Notes: generated by a model from the sequence alone, not told the origin. A DNA stretch of 64,000 nt from Alcanivoracaceae bacterium (GCA_029213045.1 JARGPN010000016.1:62001-126000); one strand, 5' to 3'. Shown: positions 28,144 to 38,055, counted from the stretch's first letter. Numbers and translations: made by a program.

Positions 28144-29400
28144 CTACTTCTCGTATACAGGCAAACGTGCACAAACTTCGGTGACTTTACCTCTCACCGC
28201 TTCGATCACCGCGGCATCACCTAGGTTATCAAGGATGTCACACATCCAACCGGCAAGGTCCGCACATTCCGCTTCGCCGAAGCCACGCGTGGTCACCGCA
28301 GGCGTGCCAACACGGAAACCGGACGTCACAAACGGGCTGCGCGGATCATTCGGTACCGCATTTTTATTCACAGTAATATGCGCGTCGCCGAAGGCGGCAT
28401 CCGCATCTTTGCCGGTAATGTCTTGTTTGATCAGGCTCACCAAGAACAAATGGTTTTCGGTGCCGCCAGATACCACATCAAAACCGCGATCAACGAACAC
28501 CTTCGCCATTACCTGAGCATTTTTCACGACCTGCTTTTGGTAGGTTTTGAAATCGTCAGCCATCGCTTCTTTAAAGCAAATCGCTTTAGCCGCAATCACG
28601 TGCATCAGCGGGCCGCCTTGGCCGCCAGGAAATACGGCGGAGTTGAATTTTTTCTCTAGCTCTTCATTGGCTTTCGCCAAGATCAAACCGCCGCGTGGTC
28701 CGCGCAAGGTTTTGTGGGTTGTGGTGGTCACAACGTCGGCGTAAGGCACGGGGTTAGGATAAATACCTGCCGCAACCAAGCCTGCAACGTGCGCCATATC
28801 AACCATCAGATACGCGCCAACTTTATCGGCAATCTCGCGAAAACGAGGAAAATCGAGCTTCTGAGAGTACGCAGAAAAACCCGCAATAATCATTTTCGGC
28901 TTGTGCTCAATGGCGAGCTTTTCAACTTCGTCGTAATCGATTACGCCGGTTTCGGGATTCAGCCCGTACTGCACTGCGTTGTACAGCTTGCCGGAGAAGT
29001 TAGGCTTCGCGCCGTGTGTCAGGTGGCCGCCGTGCGCCAAGCTCATGCCTAGAACGGTGTCGCCCGCTTGCAGTAACGCCAAGAATACGGCGCTATTGGC
29101 TTGCGAACCGGAGTGTGGCTGCACGTTGGCATAATCAGCACCGAACAGCTCACAGGCGCGGGAAATCGCTAGCGATTCGACCACATCGACGTTTTCACAG
29201 CCGCCGTAGTAACGCTTGCCCGGATAGCCTTCCGCATATTTGTTTGTCAGCAAGGTGCCCTGCGCTTCCATTACCCGAGGCGAGGCGTAATTTTCAGACG
29301 CAATCAGCTCAATATGCGCTTCTTGGCGCGTCTCTTCCGCCACAATGGCGGCTTGGATTTCTGGGTCAAACTCTGCAATAGACTGGGATTTGCCGAACAT
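28144..29400 (-). CDS. glyA: Serine hydroxymethyltransferase
   Basis: Interconverts serine and glycine while loading one-carbon units on tetrahydrofolate. The 418-residue PLP enzyme has [14 protein letters not shown], holding the PLP lysine at about residue 230, and [10 protein letters not shown] and SAYSQKLDF as further signatures. The start is the ATG at 29398-29400 ([12 protein letters not shown]) with GAAGG seven bases upstream; the frame is open for ten more codons without support. First gene of glyA-nrdR-ribD-ribE-ribBX; divergent from ettA. Confidence 0.97.
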   Translation of the reverse strand: MFGKSQSIAEFDPEIQAAIVAEETRQEAHIELIASENYASPRVMEAQGTLLTNKYAEGYPGKRYYGGCENVDVVESLAISRACELFGADYANVQPHSGSQANSAVFLALLQAGDTVLGMSLAHGGHLTHGAKPNFSGKLYNAVQYGLNPETGVIDYDEVEKLAIEHKPKMIIAGFSAYSQKLDFPRFREIADKVGAYLMVDMAHVAGLVAAGIYPNPVPYADVVTTTTHKTLRGPRGGLILAKANEELEKKFNSAVFPGGQGGPLMHVIAAKAICFKEAMADDFKTYQKQVVKNAQVMAKVFVDRGFDVVSGGTENHLFLVSLIKQDITGKDADAAFGDAHITVNKNAVPNDPRSPFVTSGFRVGTPAVTTRGFGEAECADLAGWMCDILDNLGDAAVIEAVRGKVTEVCARLPVYEK

Positions 29401-29603
29401 GGGATGCCTTCTCGGTGCCAGGGATTTCAAGGAGGCGCCATTCTACCCAAAGCGACGCCAGAACGCACTTGAGAAGGGCGCATAAAACCAATGAATTGTT
29501 GCGCCGAACAGGCCATGCGAAAGCAGATATCCCCTTTTCCTCAGCGCGCCTTTGCCGTACCTTAGGCGCTCTCCGTTTTCTGATGGTTCCGCGCTGAAAT
29601 CCT

Positions 29604-31271
29604 ATGTCTCAATATATCTTCACCCTTGATCGGGTTGGCAAAATCGTACCGCCGAAAAAGCAGATTCTTAAAAACATCTCGCTGTCTTTTTTCCCCGGCG
29701 CAAAAATTGGCGTTCTCGGCCTCAACGGCTCGGGCAAATCCACGCTGCTGAAAATCATGGCCGGCGTCGATAAAGACTTTATCGGCGAAGCACGTCCCAT
29801 GGCGGGTATCAATATCGGCTACCTGCCGCAGGAACCCGAGCTGGACCCAAGCAAAAACGTGCGCGAAATTGTTGAAGAAGCTCTGAGCGAGATTCTCAAT
29901 GCGCAAAAACGTTTAGAAGAGGTGTATGCCGCCTACGCAGAAGAAGATGCAGACTTTGATAAGCTCGCCACCGAACAAGCGAAGCTCGAGGCCATCATCG
30001 AAGCCTCTGATGCCCACAACCTAGAACGCAAACTCGAAATCGCTGCAGACGCGTTACGCTTGCCGCCGTGGGATGCGTCAGTAAAAAATCTTTCCGGCGG
30101 TGAACGCCGCCGCGTGGCGCTGTGCCGCTTGGTGTTATCCGCACCCGATATGCTGCTGCTCGACGAACCGACCAACCACTTAGACGCAGAATCCGTCGCA
30201 TGGCTAGAACGCTTCCTGCATGAATTCCAAGGCACCGTGGTCGCGGTCACCCACGACCGTTACTTCCTAGATAATTCATGCGAATGGATTCTCGAGCTTG
30301 ATCGCGGCGAAGGCATTCCTTGGCAGGGCAACTACAGCTCTTGGCTGGAACAAAAAGAACAGCGTCTTGAGCAAGAAGCCAAGTCTGAAAGTGCACACCG
30401 AAAAACCGTAGAAAAAGAATTGGAGTGGGTACGTCAAAACCCAAAAGGACGCCGTGCGAAAAACAAAGCCCGGGTTAGCGCGTTCGAAGAATTGGCCAGC
30501 GCCGAATTCCAAAAGCGTAACGAAACCCAAGAGCTCTATATTCCACCCGGCCCGCGCTTGGGCGAGCAGGTGTTTGAGCTAAATAACATCAGCAAGCATT
30601 TTGGCGATAAGGTGCTGTACGAAGATCTGTCGATCAGCATTCCGCGTGGCGCCATCGTCGGCATCATCGGCCCGAACGGTGCAGGTAAAACCACACTGTT
30701 TAGAATGCTGGCCGGAGAAGAAACGCCGGACAATGGCGACATCACTCAAGGCTCGACCGTTGAAATTGCCTATGTTGATCAGAGTCGCGACGAACTGGAA
30801 GGTGATAAAACCGTCTGGGAGCAAGTGTCCGGCGGTAACGATATTCTTAAAATCGGCAACTTCGAAGTGCCGTCGCGCGCGTATCTGGGGCGCTTTAACT
30901 TCAAAGGCGGCGACCAGCAGAAGCGCGTCAAAGACCTTTCCGGCGGTGAGCGCAATCGCCTGCACCTCGCTAAATTGCTGAAACAAGGCGCGAACGTCCT
31001 GCTTCTCGATGAACCGACCAACGACCTCGACGTGGAAACACTTCGTGCGCTTGAGGAAGCTTTGCTGGCCTTCCCTGGCTGTGCAGTGGTAATTTCTCAT
31101 GATCGGTGGTTTTTGGATCGTATCGCGACGCACATCCTGGCATTCGAAGGCAATGCGGAAGTGGAATGGTTCGAAGGCAGCTACACAGAATTTGAAGAGT
31201 ACCGCCGCAAGAAGCTGGGTGATGAAGCCCTGCAACCGAAGCGAATGAAGTATAAACGTATCGCAGTCTGA
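29604..31271 (+). CDS. ettA: Energy-dependent translational throttle protein EttA
   Basis: An ABC-F ATPase that binds the ribosomal E site and gates early elongation according to energy state. The 555-residue protein has two ABC domains: Walker A GLNGSGKST at about residues 39-47 and GPNGAGKTT at about 356-364, with signatures LSGGERRRVAL and LSGGERNRLHL. The interdomain linker RQNPKGRRAKNKAR is characteristic of EttA. No membrane segment. Divergent from glyA and followed by the PilZ gene after 15 bases. Confidence 0.97.
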   Translation: MSQYIFTLDRVGKIVPPKKQILKNISLSFFPGAKIGVLGLNGSGKSTLLKIMAGVDKDFIGEARPMAGINIGYLPQEPELDPSKNVREIVEEALSEILNAQKRLEEVYAAYAEEDADFDKLATEQAKLEAIIEASDAHNLERKLEIAADALRLPPWDASVKNLSGGERRRVALCRLVLSAPDMLLLDEPTNHLDAESVAWLERFLHEFQGTVVAVTHDRYFLDNSCEWILELDRGEGIPWQGNYSSWLEQKEQRLEQEAKSESAHRKTVEKELEWVRQNPKGRRAKNKARVSAFEELASAEFQKRNETQELYIPPGPRLGEQVFELNNISKHFGDKVLYEDLSISIPRGAIVGIIGPNGAGKTTLFRMLAGEETPDNGDITQGSTVEIAYVDQSRDELEGDKTVWEQVSGGNDILKIGNFEVPSRAYLGRFNFKGGDQQKRVKDLSGGERNRLHLAKLLKQGANVLLLDEPTNDLDVETLRALEEALLAFPGCAVVISHDRWFLDRIATHILAFEGNAEVEWFEGSYTEFEEYRRKKLGDEALQPKRMKYKRIAV

Positions 31272-31286
31272 GCTAGGGGAAGTCAG

Positions 31287-31664
31287 GTGGAAGAAAAACG
31301 TCGTTTTGCCCGCGCGCCTTTTGACGGCAGCGCGTCTCTTGCGATCAGCGATGACGATAACAGCGCATCGCTAGACGTGATTCTGGCAGATCTTTCGTTA
31401 CGTGGCGCGCTACTGGAGCTCTCTCCCGACACGCAGCTGGTTGCTGAGCAAACCGGCGTGCTGACGCTGCAACTGGAAGATTCCGATATCGCCATCTCGC
31501 TGAAATGCAAAGTCAGCCACAGCGCGGGCGGACGCGCCGGCGTGGAGTTTATGCTGATCGACGTCGAGGCCATGCAGCATCTTCGTCGCTTAGTGGAATT
31601 AAACTTGGGCGAGAGCGAAGAACACGAGCTAGGCTTTCTTGCCTCACCTCAACGCAACACCTAG
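31287..31664 (+). CDS. PilZ-domain cyclic-di-GMP receptor protein
   Basis: A 125-residue protein that is essentially one PilZ domain. The two ligand-binding motifs are RRFAR (R5-x3-R9) and DLSLRG (D35-x-S37-x2-G40), the latter matching D/N-x-S-x2-G. It starts with GTG at 31287, preceded by AGGGGA. It is 15 bases from ettA and may share its transcript. Its ligand could be made by a diguanylate cyclase such as the one at 14876-16123. The output target is not evident. Confidence 0.85.
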   Translation: MEEKRRFARAPFDGSASLAISDDDNSASLDVILADLSLRGALLELSPDTQLVAEQTGVLTLQLEDSDIAISLKCKVSHSAGGRAGVEFMLIDVEAMQHLRRLVELNLGESEEHELGFLASPQRNT

Positions 31665-31674
31665 CAACGCCTAA

Positions 31675-31710
31675 AGAGGCCGGGCCAGCCAAACGGCTCG
31701 CTCGGCCTTA
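31675..31710 (+). repeat. Imperfect hairpin after the PilZ gene
   Basis: AGGCCG...AGCC-AAAC-GGCT...CGGCCT gives a two-part stem just after the PilZ stop. No clear T-run follows; possible weak terminator before the sigma factor gene. Confidence 0.4.
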
Positions 31711-31754
31711 TCCCGCACCACACCAAAGACCCTGCAACGGAGCTTCCCTGCAGC

Positions 31755-32363
31755 ATGACTGAATCCCCTCTCGATACCCTGCTTCCGCGCTTGCAACAGG
31801 GCGACCGAACGGCATTCACACAGGTTGTACAGGTACTGCACAACAACATGCTAGCGATTGCTCGCTCTATGATCGGCAATGGCGAAGCAGAAGAAGCGGT
31901 GCAGGACGCATGGATATCCGTTTTTCAAAATGTGAATAAATTCGAAGGTCGCAGCACACTCAAAACCTGGGTAACACGCATCGTGATTAACGAATGCAAA
32001 ATGCGTCTACGTCGCAGCGGCCGAGAGATTAACTTAGATATCAACAGCGAAGAACAGGACGCCCTGACCCAGCGCTTTCGCGAAAACGGTCACTGGCACC
32101 AACCCCCGGTTGCGTGGGATTTTCATACCCCCGAACAATTGCTCGAAGAGCAAGATCTTCGCGAGTGCATGGAAAAAAATATGGCGCGGATGACGCCTCA
32201 ACAACGCCTACTGATCGAGCTGCGTGACTTACAGGGGCTGCCGTTCGACGACATCTGTAACATGCTCGATATCAGCGCATCCAACGCAAGGGTGCTATTA
32301 CATCGCGCCAGAGCAACACTATTTACCGTAGTTGAGCATTACCAGGAGACAGGCGAATGTTGA
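31755..32363 (+). CDS. ECF-type RNA polymerase sigma factor
   Basis: A 202-residue alternative sigma factor. Region 2 (about residues 20-90) includes EEAVQDAWISVFQNVNKFEGRS, with the family pattern of promoter -10 recognition; region 4 (about 140-195) includes MTPQQRLLIELRDLQGLPFDDICNML with the helix-turn-helix for -35 contact. A polar insertion of about 30 residues lies between them. It overlaps the downstream zinc-finger gene by seven bases, the usual layout of an ECF sigma factor and its anti-sigma factor. The stimulus is unknown. Confidence 0.92.
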   Translation: MTESPLDTLLPRLQQGDRTAFTQVVQVLHNNMLAIARSMIGNGEAEEAVQDAWISVFQNVNKFEGRSTLKTWVTRIVINECKMRLRRSGREINLDINSEEQDALTQRFRENGHWHQPPVAWDFHTPEQLLEEQDLRECMEKNMARMTPQQRLLIELRDLQGLPFDDICNMLDISASNARVLLHRARATLFTVVEHYQETGEC

Positions 32364-32620
32364 AATGCAGAGACATTCCCAGCGAAGCAGAAAAACTGTT
32401 GGCCGGTGAACTACCGTTTGGTGAGCGCGTCTCTGTGCGAATGCATTTATTTATTTGCCACAACTGTCGCCGCTACGTGCGCCAGCTAAAAGTACTTCTA
32501 GGTGCGTTGAATCAATTCGACAATTCAGAAAATCATCGTAAAGTGAGCCAAAGCGAAGCGGAGGCAATTGTTCAGCGAGCCACCGATAATGTCGGCCCAC
32601 CGCAGCAACCTTTAAACTAA
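32357..32620 (+). CDS. Zinc-finger anti-sigma factor (zf-HC2 type)
   Basis: An 87-residue protein with the anti-sigma zinc motif H30-x3-C34-x2-C37 (HLFICHNC). It has no transmembrane segment, so it is a cytoplasmic anti-sigma domain that would bind the ECF factor encoded just upstream. The soluble, thiol-containing form suits a redox- or metal-sensing switch, but this is inference. Its start overlaps the sigma gene by seven bases. It ends six bases before radA, which runs in the opposite direction. Confidence 0.87.
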   Translation: MLKCRDIPSEAEKLLAGELPFGERVSVRMHLFICHNCRRYVRQLKVLLGALNQFDNSENHRKVSQSEAEAIVQRATDNVGPPQQPLN

Positions 32621-32625
32621 AAACC

Positions 32626-33990
32626 TTAAAAAGTGCGCTCAAGTGCTTGCGCCAGCGTCGGCACAGCAATCACTTCCATACCGGCAATAGGCTGTCGCGG
32701 CGCGTTGCTTTGCGCAACGATCGCTTTTCGGAAACCGTGCTTGGCCGCTTCTTGCAAGCGATCCTGGCCTTGTTGCACAGGTCGAATTTCGCCGGACAGA
32801 CCGACTTCCCCAAACACCACCAAATCTTTTGGTAATGCCTTGTCGCGGAAACTTGAAATAATAGCCAGCAACAATGCTAGGTCGGCCCCCGTCTCCATCA
32901 CCTTAACGCCACCGACCACGTTAGCGAAAACATCCTGATCGCCAACCTGTATCCCGCCGTGGCGATGCAATACCGCCAACAACATGGCCAATCTATTTTG
33001 TTCGAGGCCCACGCAAACGCGGCGCGGATTGCCTAGGTGACTTTGATCGACCAACGCCTGTATCTCAACTAACAAAGGCCGCGTGCCTTCCCACACTACG
33101 GTAACCAAAGAACCGCTGGAGATTTCTTCCGCGCGATTCAAAAAAATCGCAGACGGATTTTTAACTTCTTTTAATCCTTGCTCAGTCATGCCGAACACGC
33201 CGAGCTCGTTGACGGCACCGAACCGATTCTTTAAGCCGCGCAGAGTGCGATAACGCGCATCAGACGAACCTTCCAGCATCAACGAACAATCGATCATGTG
33301 CTCCAACACTTTCGGTCCGGCCAATGCGCCGTCTTTCGTGACATGGCCGACAATAAAAAGCACTGTTCCTGTTTGCTTAGCGAAGCGCGTTAGCACGGCA
33401 GCGCTCTCACGTACTTGTGCCACACTGCCGGGCGACGACTGCAAGCCCGCCAAATACATCACCTGGATTGAATCCACGACTAAAACTTGGGGCTGTTCTT
33501 TTCTCGCTAGTTCGACAATGGACTCAACGTCTGTTTCTGCTGCCATTTGCAAACCGCTTTTGGGCAGCTTCAATCGATCCGCTCGCATAGCGACTTGGCC
33601 GAGCGACTCCTCACCCGTTACGTACAAGCATTTTAATTTTTCGGCGAGCCGACACATCACTTGCAGAAGCAGGGTTGATTTTCCCGCACCGGGGTGACCA
33701 CCAATTAAAATCGCCGAGCCTTGCACCAAACCGCCGCCTAACACTCGGTCTAACTCACTAATGCCGGTCACAATTCTCGGCGTATCGGCTAATTCGATTT
33801 CATCCAACCGCTTCACGCTGGCCGCCTCACCGGCGTAACCAGAACGCTCGGCGCTGCGAGTTTTTGTTGCCGGGTCGGTAACGAATTCGCTTAACGTGTT
33901 CCACTCGCCACACGACTGACATTGCCCTTGCCACTTGGGAAAATCCGCACCACATTCAGTACAGACATAGGCAACTTTACGCTTGGCCAT
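32626..33990 (-). CDS. radA: DNA repair protein RadA
   Basis: A RecA-like ATPase that promotes branch migration of recombination intermediates. The 454-residue protein has an N-terminal zinc finger (C10, C13, C24, C27), Walker A GHPGAGKST at about residue 94, the RadA-specific KNRFG motif (LKNRFGAVNE), and a Lon-protease-like C-terminal domain. The ATG at 33988-33990 is used; a TTG two codons earlier is possible. Its start lies within the last codons of alr (14-base overlap). Confidence 0.96.
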   Translation of the reverse strand: MAKRKVAYVCTECGADFPKWQGQCQSCGEWNTLSEFVTDPATKTRSAERSGYAGEAASVKRLDEIELADTPRIVTGISELDRVLGGGLVQGSAILIGGHPGAGKSTLLLQVMCRLAEKLKCLYVTGEESLGQVAMRADRLKLPKSGLQMAAETDVESIVELARKEQPQVLVVDSIQVMYLAGLQSSPGSVAQVRESAAVLTRFAKQTGTVLFIVGHVTKDGALAGPKVLEHMIDCSLMLEGSSDARYRTLRGLKNRFGAVNELGVFGMTEQGLKEVKNPSAIFLNRAEEISSGSLVTVVWEGTRPLLVEIQALVDQSHLGNPRRVCVGLEQNRLAMLLAVLHRHGGIQVGDQDVFANVVGGVKVMETGADLALLLAIISSFRDKALPKDLVVFGEVGLSGEIRPVQQGQDRLQEAAKHGFRKAIVAQSNAPRQPIAGMEVIAVPTLAQALERTF

Positions 33991-35065
33991 CGGCAATCAC
34001 TCGGTGTGGTCGTGTGGTAATTTGGCAAAACAATTCATAACTAATCGTGCCGCAAAATTGCGCTACTTCATCGACTGTCACGTTGTCGCCCCACAACTCA
34101 ACAACATCGCCAACCTGCGCATTTCGTATGTTCGTTAGATCTATAGTGATCATGTCCATGGAGACTCGGCCCACCGTGTTCGCGCGCTGGCCGTTGATGG
34201 CAACCGGTGCGCCATTCGCGGCATGACGCGGATAGCCATCGCCGTAACCGATAGCCACCACGCCAATTTTGCTGTCACGCTGCGCTGTCCATGTCGCACC
34301 ATAGCCAACACTTTCACCCGCGGGCACATCGTTGATGGCAATCACCGCCGCAGTTAAACGTTGAGTAACGTGGAGCATTAACTGCTCCGCTGATTTTCCT
34401 GCCACGGGCGATGATCCATAAAGCATGATGCCGGGACGTACGCGCGCACCACTGCTTTCTGGATATTGAAACAGCGCCGCAGAGTTAGCGGCAGAGTACG
34501 GCAATGAAAATTTCTCTGCGAGGGTACGGATTTTTTTTAGTTGCGATTCGCTAGTGTTATCGTCAGCCATATCAGCGCAAGCAAAATGGGTCATCAACCC
34601 AGCAACGTGAACACATTGATTTTCTTGCAGTGAACGCACCACATTTTCGACGTCAGCCTCGGGCACACCAATACGATGCATGCCTGTATCCACTTTCAGC
34701 CACACAGAAAGTGGGCCCGAAATATTGGCCGCGTCTAGCGTGCTCAATTGCAATGCACTGTGCACAACCACATCTAATTGCAACTGCTCAGCGAGACGCC
34801 ATTCGCCGGCATCGAAGCATCCTTCGAGCAACATAATCGGCGCGTCGATGCCTAGCTCACGCAAAGCGACCGCCTCTTCGATGACGGCAACACCGTAGCC
34901 ATCAACATGCTCTCGCAAGACATCGGCAACCAAGTGCAAACCATGGCCGTAGGCGTTCGCTTTTACCATGGCAAAAACAGATGCCGCGCCAGCCAAATGG
35001 CACGCGCGCTGGACGTTATGAATAAGCGCGTGCGGACGAATTTCTAATTGAGTACCACGGGTCAT
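33977..35065 (-). CDS. alr: Alanine racemase
   Basis: Makes D-alanine for peptidoglycan. The 362-residue PLP enzyme has the cofactor lysine K35 in MVKANAYGHG and the family stretch RVSMDMITIDLT near the C-terminal domain; GYGDGYPR is also typical. It lies nine bases after dnaB and overlaps radA. Confidence 0.96.
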   Translation of the reverse strand: MTRGTQLEIRPHALIHNVQRACHLAGAASVFAMVKANAYGHGLHLVADVLREHVDGYGVAVIEEAVALRELGIDAPIMLLEGCFDAGEWRLAEQLQLDVVVHSALQLSTLDAANISGPLSVWLKVDTGMHRIGVPEADVENVVRSLQENQCVHVAGLMTHFACADMADDNTSESQLKKIRTLAEKFSLPYSAANSAALFQYPESSGARVRPGIMLYGSSPVAGKSAEQLMLHVTQRLTAAVIAINDVPAGESVGYGATWTAQRDSKIGVVAIGYGDGYPRHAANGAPVAINGQRANTVGRVSMDMITIDLTNIRNAQVGDVVELWGDNVTVDEVAQFCGTISYELFCQITTRPHRVIADGQA

Positions 35066-35073
35066 GAGAGACG

Positions 35074-36462
35074 TTACTCGTCGGCGTAGTTTTGATAATA
35101 CTCAGGCGCCAAATCATCGAAGCGAGTGAACTCACCGCGAAAGGCGAGGCGGCACGTACCGATAGGACCGTTACGCTGTTTGCCAATAATGATTTCAGCA
35201 ATGCCTTTTTCAGGTGTGTCTTTGTTATAAACCTCGTCGCGATACAAGAACACGATCAAGTCGGCGTCTTGCTCAATCGCTCCCGATTCTCGCAAATCTG
35301 ACATCACCGGACGTTTGTTGGGTCGTTGTTCCAGCGATCGGTTCAACTGCGATAACGCAATCACTGGGCAATTTAATTCCTTTGCCAAACCTTTTAGCGA
35401 TCGAGAGATTTCGGAAATTTCGTTTACGCGGTTTTCTACGCCGGGCACCTGCATCAACTGAAGGTAATCGATCATGATTGCGCCGATTTGCCCACCGCAT
35501 TCACGCGCCACACGACGCGCACGGGCGCGCACTTCGAGCGGCGACAATGCCGGCGTATCGTCAATATAAAATTTTTGCGGGGTTAGCATCTGCATCGCAG
35601 AGGCAATGCGGTTCCAGTCTTCTTGTTGCAACTGACCAGAGAGGATATTGCGCAAATTAATGCGTCCTAGTGATGCCAACATACGCATCACCAAGCTTTC
35701 CGCCGGCATTTCCATAGAGAAAACCAACACCGGCATATTATTTTTTATCGCCACGCTTTCACATAGGTTCATGGCGAACGTGGTTTTACCCATAGAAGGA
35801 CGGGCTGCCACAACGATCATGTCCGACGCTTGCAGGCCAGCGGTCATTTTATCGAACTCATCAAAACCAGAGTACAAACCGGTAACGGTTTTTTTGTTTT
35901 TGTACATCTCTTCGATGCGTTCAACTGTCTTTACCAGAACACTTTTAATTGCTTGCGGGCCAGCGCCTTTTGTCATCTGCTCCGCAATTTTAAAAATGGA
36001 TGACTCGGCCTCATCAAGAATTTCGGTGCTGTGCGCACCCTCTGGATTAAACGCGCGGTCACTTACTTTATTTGAAACGCTGATCAACTGACGCATCACC
36101 GAGCGCTCACGGACGATCTCTGCGTAGGCAGAAATATTCGCCGCACTCGGCGTGTTGCGCGATAAATCACTGAGATAACCAACGCCACCGGCCGCCTCGA
36201 GCTGCCCAAGCTTTTGCAGTGCTTCCGATACAGTAATCAAATCTCGCGGCTGGTCCGCTTCAGCGAGCTGTAACATCACCAGAAAAATCAAACGGTGCTC
36301 TTTACGATAAAAGTCCTTCTCACCCACACGTTCCGACACGTTGTCCCACGCATCATTGCTTAACATTAATCCACCGAGCACGGCTTGCTCCGCCTCTAAA
36401 GACTGCGGCGGCAAACGCAAGGACTCAGGTAAATGTTTATCCAGTGTGGAGATATCGTTCAT
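35074..36462 (-). CDS. dnaB: Replicative DNA helicase DnaB
   Basis: The hexameric helicase of the replication fork. The 462-residue protein has the N-terminal domain (SLEAEQAVLGGLML) and the RecA-like C-terminal domain with Walker A ARPSMGKTTFAMN, IDYLQLM (Walker B) and SQLNRSLEQR. No intein or insertion is seen. A terminator after rplI lies upstream, so dnaB-alr-radA probably starts from its own promoter in 36463-36570. Confidence 0.97.
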   Translation of the reverse strand: MNDISTLDKHLPESLRLPPQSLEAEQAVLGGLMLSNDAWDNVSERVGEKDFYRKEHRLIFLVMLQLAEADQPRDLITVSEALQKLGQLEAAGGVGYLSDLSRNTPSAANISAYAEIVRERSVMRQLISVSNKVSDRAFNPEGAHSTEILDEAESSIFKIAEQMTKGAGPQAIKSVLVKTVERIEEMYKNKKTVTGLYSGFDEFDKMTAGLQASDMIVVAARPSMGKTTFAMNLCESVAIKNNMPVLVFSMEMPAESLVMRMLASLGRINLRNILSGQLQQEDWNRIASAMQMLTPQKFYIDDTPALSPLEVRARARRVARECGGQIGAIMIDYLQLMQVPGVENRVNEISEISRSLKGLAKELNCPVIALSQLNRSLEQRPNKRPVMSDLRESGAIEQDADLIVFLYRDEVYNKDTPEKGIAEIIIGKQRNGPIGTCRLAFRGEFTRFDDLAPEYYQNYADE

Positions 36463-36567
36463 GCAGCTCTAACTCAACTTTTACCGTGGCACAAAGTCGC
36501 CGAAGACTCGACAGCAAAGCACTATTCTTAAAAGGATTAAAAACGTATCTAAAGAGTGATGCGCGCC

Positions 36568-36606
36568 CCAAAAACAAAACGGGCCCTGATCATGGATCAG
36601 AGCCCG
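36568..36606 (-). terminator. Intrinsic terminator after rplI
   Basis: On the minus strand CGGGCTCTGATC-CAT-GATCAGGGCCCG (one mismatch) is followed by TTTTGTTTTTGG. It ends the rpsF-priB-rpsR-rplI operon 47 bases after the rplI stop. Confidence 0.85.
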
Positions 36607-36652
36607 CATTGTTTCACCTGCTCCGCATGGGAGCAACGGCTAACCCAGAGAC

Positions 36653-37105
36653 TTAGGCTTCTGGTACAACCGCCAACTTAATAGTGACAGTGACTTCGGC
36701 GTGCAACTGCACATCGATTTCGTACTCGCCGGTGTTGCGCAATGCACCATTCGGGAGCTTCACTTCTGCTTTTTCCACTTCTACGCCAGTTTGCGCAGTA
36801 ATGACTTCAGCAATATCACGTGTGCCGATTGAACCGAACAACTTGCCTTCGTCACCAGCTTTAGATGCCAGTGTCACAGACACTTCAGCCAGCTTCTCAG
36901 CGCGAGCATTTGCAGCCGCCAACTGTTCAGCAGATTGCTTTTCCAGCTCAGCGCGACGTGCTTCAACAGTCGCTAGGTTGTCCTTAGTCGCAGGCAATGC
37001 TTTGCCCTTAGGAATAAGGAAGTTACGGCCGTAACCGGCACGTACGTCAACCACGGAGCCTAGATCGCCTAGGTTGGTGATTTTCTCTAATAGAATAATT
37101 TGCAT
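36653..37105 (-). CDS. rplI: 50S ribosomal protein bL9
   Basis: The 150-residue two-domain protein of the large subunit. The N-terminal domain [32 protein letters not shown] is typical (positions 1-32), followed by the long connecting helix and a C-terminal domain with [14 protein letters not shown]. Last gene of the S6-S18-L9 operon. Confidence 0.98.
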   Translation of the reverse strand: MQIILLEKITNLGDLGSVVDVRAGYGRNFLIPKGKALPATKDNLATVEARRAELEKQSAEQLAAANARAEKLAEVSVTLASKAGDEGKLFGSIGTRDIAEVITAQTGVEVEKAEVKLPNGALRNTGEYEIDVQLHAEVTVTIKLAVVPEA

Positions 37106-37127
37106 TTCAATCTCTCCGTCCTAGCGA

Positions 37128-37358
37128 TTAATTGTCGTGGCTGTCGGAAAACGGCAGCAACGCCAGGAAACGAGCCTGTTTAATGGCGGTCGCCAGCTGA
37201 CGCTGGTAACGAGCACTAGTGCCAGTAATACGGCTAGGGACAATCTTGCCTGTTTCGGTGACGTAACCTTTCAGGGTTTCAAGATCTTTGTAATCAATGC
37301 GAACAACGCCTTCAGCGCTGAAACGGCAAAACTTGCGACGACGATAAAAACGAGCCAT
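37128..37358 (-). CDS. rpsR: 30S ribosomal protein bS18
   Basis: A 76-residue basic protein of the small subunit that pairs with bS6 on 16S rRNA. The RRRKFCRF start and [21 protein letters not shown] core are diagnostic. It lies 20 bases downstream of priB and 22 bases upstream of rplI. Confidence 0.98.
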   Translation of the reverse strand: MARFYRRRKFCRFSAEGVVRIDYKDLETLKGYVTETGKIVPSRITGTSARYQRQLATAIKQARFLALLPFSDSHDN

Positions 37359-37378
37359 TTGTCTTCTCCAGTATTCTC

Positions 37379-37693
37379 TCAGTCAAGACGAGTCAGTGAT
37401 TGCGCATGCAGTTGTAGTCTGTCCCGTGCATCCCCTTTCAATCCGGCGCGGCTTATGAAGCCTTCTACCTGAATCTGAGCCCCCACTGTTAACGCCTTAG
37501 CGCTTTCAGCGAGTTTGCCGGTGAAGACAATCGCCAATCTGGCGTGTACTTCACGGGGCTGCCCAGCTTCTTCTTGCCGGGACCGGTGCTCTAGCCACAT
37601 TCTCTGGCGCGGCACACCGGCTGGGGTGTAGCGGACCGGCTCGATCTCTGCGATCTGCCCGGTCAGGACACAGCTATTGCACTGCGTGCTCAG
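37379..37693 (-). CDS. priB: Primosomal replication protein N (PriB), apparent CTG start
   Basis: A single-stranded-DNA-binding protein that helps restart stalled forks together with PriA. Scanning for ATG/GTG/TTG gives only a short frame, but homology to PriB begins much earlier: in-frame codons upstream encode [37 protein letters not shown] in pieces that match the PriB N-terminus and its LEHRS motif. The only plausible start upstream is CTG at 37691-37693, with GGAGG seven bases before it, overlapping the rpsF TGA as CTGA. This gives 104 residues, the E. coli length. The nearest conventional in-frame start, a GTG 21 codons in, would remove a conserved strand. Confidence 0.85.
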   Translation of the reverse strand: MSTQCNSCVLTGQIAEIEPVRYTPAGVPRQRMWLEHRSRQEEAGQPREVHARLAIVFTGKLAESAKALTVGAQIQVEGFISRAGLKGDARDRLQLHAQSLTRLD

Positions 37694-38031
37694 CTGACTG
37701 CCTCCTCCCTCTCGCCAGTTTTAACCAGCGCGGATGCTTCGGTGACAGCTTCGTCACGGCGAATTACCAAGTGGCGGATAATGGCGTCGTTGAAGCGGAA
37801 TGTGTTTTCCAGCTCAGCCAATGTTGCGCCATCGCACTCAACGTTGAGCATGATGTAATGGGCTTTGTGGATTTTGTTGATGGAGTAAGCCAACTGACGG
37901 CGCCCCCAGTCTTCAGTGCGGTGAACAGCACCTTTAGCTTCAGTAATCAGCGCGGTGTAGCGCTCTACCATAGCCGGTACCTGCTCGCTCTGGTCCGGAT
38001 GAACCAGGAAAACGATTTCATAATGGCGCAT
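37690..38031 (-). CDS. rpsF: 30S ribosomal protein bS6
   Basis: A 113-residue small-subunit protein starting [21 protein letters not shown], with [14 protein letters not shown] and HYIMLNVEC in the core. The C-terminal tail is acidic (EREEAVS), as is usual. First gene of the rpsF-priB-rpsR-rplI operon; its stop overlaps the priB start. Confidence 0.98.
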   Translation of the reverse strand: MRHYEIVFLVHPDQSEQVPAMVERYTALITEAKGAVHRTEDWGRRQLAYSINKIHKAHYIMLNVECDGATLAELENTFRFNDAIIRHLVIRRDEAVTEASALVKTGEREEAVS

Positions 38032-38055
38032 TTTTTGCTCCCTATGGATTAGAAA

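Noticed and set aside
30579-31235. 218-codon minus-strand frame opposite ettA
   Set aside because: Complement of the ABC-F coding sequence; no ribosome site or recognisable domain.
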